Positions 61,118-64,000 of a DNA stretch of 64,000 bases are shown piece after piece; position 1 is the first letter of the stretch; each line of letters starts with the position of its first letter. The translations under genes were made by a program, and so were the position numbers. Origin of the DNA: Aestuariirhabdus litorea. GTDB taxonomy: Bacteria > Pseudomonadota > Gammaproteobacteria > Pseudomonadales > Aestuariirhabdaceae. The notes below the pieces were generated by a model that ran no database searches, was not told where the DNA came from, and worked only from the letters and a program-made list of their open reading frames with translations. The stretch spans positions 1,736,001 through 1,800,000 of the forward strand of contig NZ_QWEZ01000001.1 of the NCBI RefSeq assembly GCF_003864255.1, given 5' to 3'.

Positions 61118-61984
61118 TCAACGCAGATCGCGACTATACACCCAGTTTGTTCGTTGGTTGTCACAGACGATCAAACGCCGATCTAGGGCCATGCAGTACT
61201 CCAGGGATTCAAAAGCCGGTGCCTCGCTCCCCCCTACCGCGAGCTGCCGTTTATCCCGCTTGAGGTAGTCGTACATGGTTTCAAAACGGTCGACAAAATC
61301 GTGCCCCGCCTGGTGCAGGTCGAGGTAGCTGTAATAGAAGCGGGAGTAGGTCATGGTGACGCCCCCCAGGCCAATCTCCAGCATCTTGTGGATGTAGTGC
61401 CTGTAGGCCTCCGACAGGTAATGGCCCAGGGCTTCGGAATCCTCTTTATCACCGGAAAAACGGGGCAACCCCAGACGGTTACCCTCCTCCAGCACCCCCC
61501 TTTTGAGGGCCCGGTTGGGTAGATTGGGTTGCAGCCGGTACCAGGCTCCGGCGCAATCGATTCCCTGTAAGCGCTGAAGGCACTCCTGCGCCAGACGAGA
61601 AGGCGCTACGGTCGCCGTGACCAGCGCCGGACGACCCACCACGGACTCATGCTGGCGCTGAGGCTCTGCCTCGAGAGGTTCAGGGATGGCGTTCCCAGCT
61701 TTATTACCGGTACCCCGACTATCGTCGGGTAGGCGGATCCCCAGCTTTTGCGCGGGCCGGCGTAACAGCAGCCGCTGGGTTGCCGGTGGATTACTCTGGA
61801 ACTGGGCAAAATCCGGCAGACTGGCCCCTCTTCCCTGACTGCGGATCTGGCAGTAGATACGCTCGTAGTCCGTGGCCGCCATCGGGGTGCAATCAGCCCT
61901 CAGGGGAGAGGCAAACAGCAACCCGCCCAGCAGGCTGAGCAAGATTGAGGCAAAGATCGATAAGGGGCTCATGGCCCATAGCAT
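61118..61984 (-). CDS. Secreted protein of unknown function
   Basis: 288 residues with a signal peptide (IFASILLSLLGGLLFASPLRA), several cysteines and a C-terminal domain including CLQRLQGIDCAGAWYRL and ALGHYLSEAYRHYIHKMLEIGLGGVTMTYSRF, which repeat as a conserved-looking helical block. No family recognised. Start ATG 61984 or 61972. Periplasmic by its signal. Confidence 0.65.
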   Translation of the reverse strand: MLWAMSPLSIFASILLSLLGGLLFASPLRADCTPMAATDYERIYCQIRSQGRGASLPDFAQFQSNPPATQRLLLRRPAQKLGIRLPDDSRGTGNKAGNAIPEPLEAEPQRQHESVVGRPALVTATVAPSRLAQECLQRLQGIDCAGAWYRLQPNLPNRALKRGVLEEGNRLGLPRFSGDKEDSEALGHYLSEAYRHYIHKMLEIGLGGVTMTYSRFYYSYLDLHQAGHDFVDRFETMYDYLKRDKRQLAVGGSEAPAFESLEYCMALDRRLIVCDNQRTNWVYSRDLR

Positions 61985-62095
61985 ACTCTACCCGTCACCG
62001 GGACCAAAGTGGCCACCAGCCCCCCTCCGGGCCCAACGCTCTTCGCAAGAGCGTTGTCGAACCACGTTCTCATCAACCGACCACTGGACCAACGA

Positions 62096-62127
62096 AAAAG
62101 AGCCCAACCTTTCGGTTGGGCTCTTTT
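62096..62127 (-). terminator. Terminator after the tRNA fragment (copy 1)
   Basis: AAAAGAGCCCAACC-TTTC-GGTTGGGCTCTTTT, a 14-bp stem, identical to that at 62278. It stands just downstream of the 19-nt tRNA-Arg remnant and so is a terminator left behind by a lost tRNA gene. Confidence 0.85.
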
Positions 62128-62134
62128 CCTAATG

Positions 62135-62153
62135 TGGCGCGCCCGGCACGATT
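62135..62153 (-). pseudogene. Truncated tRNA-Arg remnant (last 19 nt including CCA)
   Basis: TGGCGCGCCCGGCACGATT, identical to the 3' end of the tRNA-Arg(ACG) at 62317. The remaining 58 nt are replaced by an unrelated hairpin (62158-62182, 10-bp stem CATAGCGGCC/GGCCGCTATG). It could be the scar of a deleted second tRNA or of an element that integrated at the tRNA 3' end. Confidence 0.85.
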
Positions 62154-62157
62154 GACC

Positions 62158-62182
62158 CATAGCGGCCTCCGGGGCCGCTATG
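62158..62182. terminator. GC-rich hairpin between the tRNA fragment and the intact tRNA unit
   Basis: CATAGCGGCC-TCCGG-GGCCGCTATG, a 10-bp stem with a 5-nt loop and no U-tract. It stands where the body of the second tRNA would be. Its role is not clear. Confidence 0.5.
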
Positions 62183-62277
62183 TCCAAAGGCTGCGTCGCT
62201 GGCGCTCCTGAGTCCAACGCTCTTCGCAAGAGCGTTGTCGAACCACGTTCTCATCGGCGGGCTCGCTGTCCCAACGA

Positions 62278-62309
62278 AAAAGAGCCCAACCTTTCGGTTG
62301 GGCTCTTTT
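62278..62309 (-). terminator. Terminator of tRNA-Arg(ACG)
   Basis: A 14-bp stem AAAAGAGCCCAACC/GGTTGGGCTCTTTT with a 4-nt loop, beginning 7 bp after the tRNA 3' end on the minus strand and ending in T residues. It is a textbook intrinsic terminator for the tRNA. Confidence 0.92.
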
Positions 62310-62316
62310 CCTAATG

Positions 62317-62393
62317 TGGCGCGCCCGGCACGATTCGAACGTGCGACCGCCTGGTTCGTAGCCAGGTACTCTATCCAGCTGAGCTACGGGCGC
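62317..62393 (-). tRNA. tRNA-Arg (anticodon ACG)
   Basis: 77 nt with encoded CCA. Acceptor GCGCCCG pairs with CGGGCGC, D-arm AGCTCAGCTGGATAGAG, anticodon loop CTACGAA giving ACG (read as ICG), T-arm TTCGAATC. It is followed by its terminator. Directly beyond on the minus strand lies a second, truncated unit. Confidence 0.97.
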
Positions 62394-62419
62394 TGTACAG
62401 GGGCGTGACTATAGTCAGT

Positions 62420-64000
62420 TCACTCGACAGAGTCAACTTCACCGGCTGGATTTACCTCATCCTGTAACGCAGCCCCCCAGGTTTCATCCGCTAATACCCG
62501 CAGAGGAAAGAGGTCGCTGTCCGTCGTGATCAGGGGTGACCGGTCCGCCCGGATACAGGCCGCCGAAAACTTTCCATCCACAGTGAAGGTACCTACCTGC
62601 ACAAAGTAGTCCTCCAGTTTCGGCAAGGGATATAGCTGCTGGTAAACCTGATCCTGTTCTGAAAACTGACCCGAGCTTGCCTCCAACAGCTGGTGGCCCG
62701 GTCCCACCATGCTGATATTAAAACCGCAGCGCCCTGCTATTGGTTTGGCAACATAGCCTTTCTGGCTCAGGGTGCTGTCCAGCTCATAGGCCGAATGCAA
62801 CAGGCAGGGGTGGTTCGGAAACAGCTCCCAGAGGACAGGGAGAATCGCCTTGTTACTCGGGACTAACGTCCACAAGGGCTCGTACACCATAACGCCGGGG
62901 CGCAGCAAAAGATCCACCAGGCGGGGGACCCCCGCCCGCGCTCGGGTTTGACCAATCGCCGCCAGTGCGGCCTCCTCGTCACACTCCTCACGCAGCTGGT
63001 CCAGCGCCGTTTCCCAGGCCCAGGTTTTCCACACCCAGTTGATGCGCTCTCCGTCAGCGTCGACCACATGGCCCTCGGGGTCCCACCCCAGCCCGCGCAT
63101 ACCCACAACGGGTTTGCAGCGGATTCCAGCCGCCTCAGCCGCCGCCTGGATATAGAGGGCATGGTACTGCTCCTCTGCATCCTCGTCCTGCAGGATATGC
63201 AGTGGCCCTTCCGTCTCACTGCTGTGCCAAGCGTGGACCAGGTCCGCAAATAGTCGCCCTCCCGGACAACGCCCCTGCTCCACCCCCGCTGCCTCGAACC
63301 ATTGCTGTTGGAGTTTGCCCGCCTCCAGATAGCACGAGGCAGAGTCGGCATTATACTCATACACCTTGATCCCCTCTTTTGACACCGCAAAGTCAAAGCG
63401 CCCAGTGATCATCTCATTGCGGCGATTATTCCAGGACGCCCTTAAGCGCGGCCAGATCGAGCGAGGCAGGTTGAAACGCTGCAACAGGCCATCATCCATC
63501 AGCACCCGATGGGTGGCATGCATAAACATGGCGTGCAGATCGTTAGTGGCGTGTTTGAGCGCCTTCATCGTACTCTCAGAAATAGACAACCAGGCACAGC
63601 GGTCCGCCTCAAACCGCGCGAGGTAAGCGCCCCCCATCGCGTGACCATAGGCCTGCTCGTCGGGAAGACTCTCGTTTAGCCAACTGCGGGGGGGAGATTC
63701 CGAAAGATGATTGATTTTCAGGTCATGAACAACGGGGGATTTTTTTTCAGGTTCTGCACCCGCCTGGTCAGCACTTTGAAGCATCCAGCCAAGCACCTCT
63801 GCCTTATCACAATGGATAAAGCAGGCGCCATCGGCATCGACCTGCATCGGAATTTCACGGGCATAGTCGAAACCCTCTTCCCAGAGGTTATGCCCGACAT
63901 TCTGCTCGGCGATGCGTACCCGGTCCTCTAACACTTCAGTAATCACCGCCACGTGCCCGGTATCGACGAAAGCGCCCCCCTCGCCCCAGATCAACAGAGC
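62420..64000 (-). CDS. gss: Bifunctional glutathionylspermidine synthetase/amidase (5' end outside window)
   Basis: The last ~526 residues. It begins inside the N-terminal CHAP-type amidase (GHVAVITEVLEDRVRIAEQN holds the catalytic His region) and continues through the ATP-grasp synthetase: YEYNADSASCYLEAG, WVWKTWAWETALDQL, LVPSNKAILPVLWELFPNHP and VAKPIAGRCGFNI. It couples glutathione to spermidine with ATP and can also cleave the product. Length fits the usual ~620 residues. Cytoplasmic. The start lies beyond base 64000. Confidence 0.9.
   Translation of the reverse strand, partial: ALLIWGEGGAFVDTGHVAVITEVLEDRVRIAEQNVGHNLWEEGFDYAREIPMQVDADGACFIHCDKAEVLGWMLQSADQAGAEPEKKSPVVHDLKINHLSESPPRSWLNESLPDEQAYGHAMGGAYLARFEADRCAWLSISESTMKALKHATNDLHAMFMHATHRVLMDDGLLQRFNLPRSIWPRLRASWNNRRNEMITGRFDFAVSKEGIKVYEYNADSASCYLEAGKLQQQWFEAAGVEQGRCPGGRLFADLVHAWHSSETEGPLHILQDEDAEEQYHALYIQAAAEAAGIRCKPVVGMRGLGWDPEGHVVDADGERINWVWKTWAWETALDQLREECDEEAALAAIGQTRARAGVPRLVDLLLRPGVMVYEPLWTLVPSNKAILPVLWELFPNHPCLLHSAYELDSTLSQKGYVAKPIAGRCGFNISMVGPGHQLLEASSGQFSEQDQVYQQLYPLPKLEDYFVQVGTFTVDGKFSAACIRADRSPLITTDSDLFPLRVLADETWGAALQDEVNPAGEVDSVE

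Larger units (their letters stand above)
62033..62153. repeat. Degraded tandem copy of the tRNA-Arg terminator unit
   Basis: Nearly the same sequence as 62214-62335: CAACGCTCTTCGCAAGAGCGTT-type inverted repeat, then the attenuator-like terminator, then the last bases of a tRNA-Arg(ACG). Offset between copies is about 181-182 bp. It contains the terminator 62096-62127 and the tRNA fragment 62135-62153. Confidence 0.85.

Overview
The window is a GC-rich stretch of chromosome from a motile gammaproteobacterium. The flagellar genes are arranged as in Pseudomonas and Oceanospirillales relatives (cheV-cheR next to flgBCDEFG, with flgA-flgM-flgN divergent) and carry sigma-54 and sigma-28 promoters. 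A sodium-pumping oxaloacetate decarboxylase, CorA, MscS and a glutathionylspermidine synthase fit a marine or brackish lifestyle. The species cannot be named from the sequence alone.

Layout. 1-9.3 kb: flagellar rod and hook genes (flgG partial, F, E, D, C, B), chemotaxis cheR and cheV, then divergent flgA, flgM, flgN and a PilZ protein. Three sigma-54 promoters and one sigma-28 promoter can be read directly, and a hexanucleotide microsatellite lies upstream of flgB. 9.3-19.5 kb: two glycosyltransferases of the selenodomain-associated type, tRNA-Arg(CCU), an EamA exporter, an M23 peptidase, an attEFGH-like ABC/secreted-hydrolase operon, a solute-binding protein, yidD and an OmpA-type lipoprotein. 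19.5-21.3 kb: a two-part membrane protein of unknown role.

21.4-38.4 kb is the most interesting part. On the minus strand, one tightly packed gene train runs from 32.2 kb down to 21.4 kb: two tiny membrane proteins, a CydA-like cytochrome b with no CydB partner, a membrane-anchored monohaem cytochrome c, a triheme cytochrome c fused to an ethylbenzene-dehydrogenase-type haem-b domain, two dihaem peroxidases, a Rieske protein and a molybdopterin enzyme of the arsenite-oxidase/iodate-reductase group. The last four match the iodate-respiration set idrABP1P2. The upstream genes look like a dedicated quinol-to-periplasm electron conduit for it. Divergent on the plus strand is a second operon: a cupredoxin-like periplasmic protein, small membrane proteins, a UspA protein carrying four PCP_red domains, a radical-SAM/SPASM enzyme ending in a fifth PCP_red domain, and a protoporphyrinogen-oxidase-like flavoprotein. 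I infer that this arm makes or inserts a tetrapyrrole cofactor for the electron-transfer arm.

38.4-45.7 kb: Tag glycosylase, a quinone reductase, small secreted proteins, an MBL-fold hydrolase, small unknowns and a translationally coupled ZorA/ZorB-like ion-driven motor pair with an unrecognised third gene. 45.8-49.2 kb: oadGAB. 49.6-61 kb: dusC, a second solute-binding protein, riboflavin synthase, Nudix, a cyclic-nucleotide-binding protein, a lipoprotein, MscS, CorA, SmrA, TauE, an M48 protease and a YjgN/DUF898 membrane protein. 61-64 kb: a secreted protein of unknown function, a tRNA-Arg(ACG) with a truncated tandem duplicate, and the 3' part of glutathionylspermidine synthetase/amidase running off the end.
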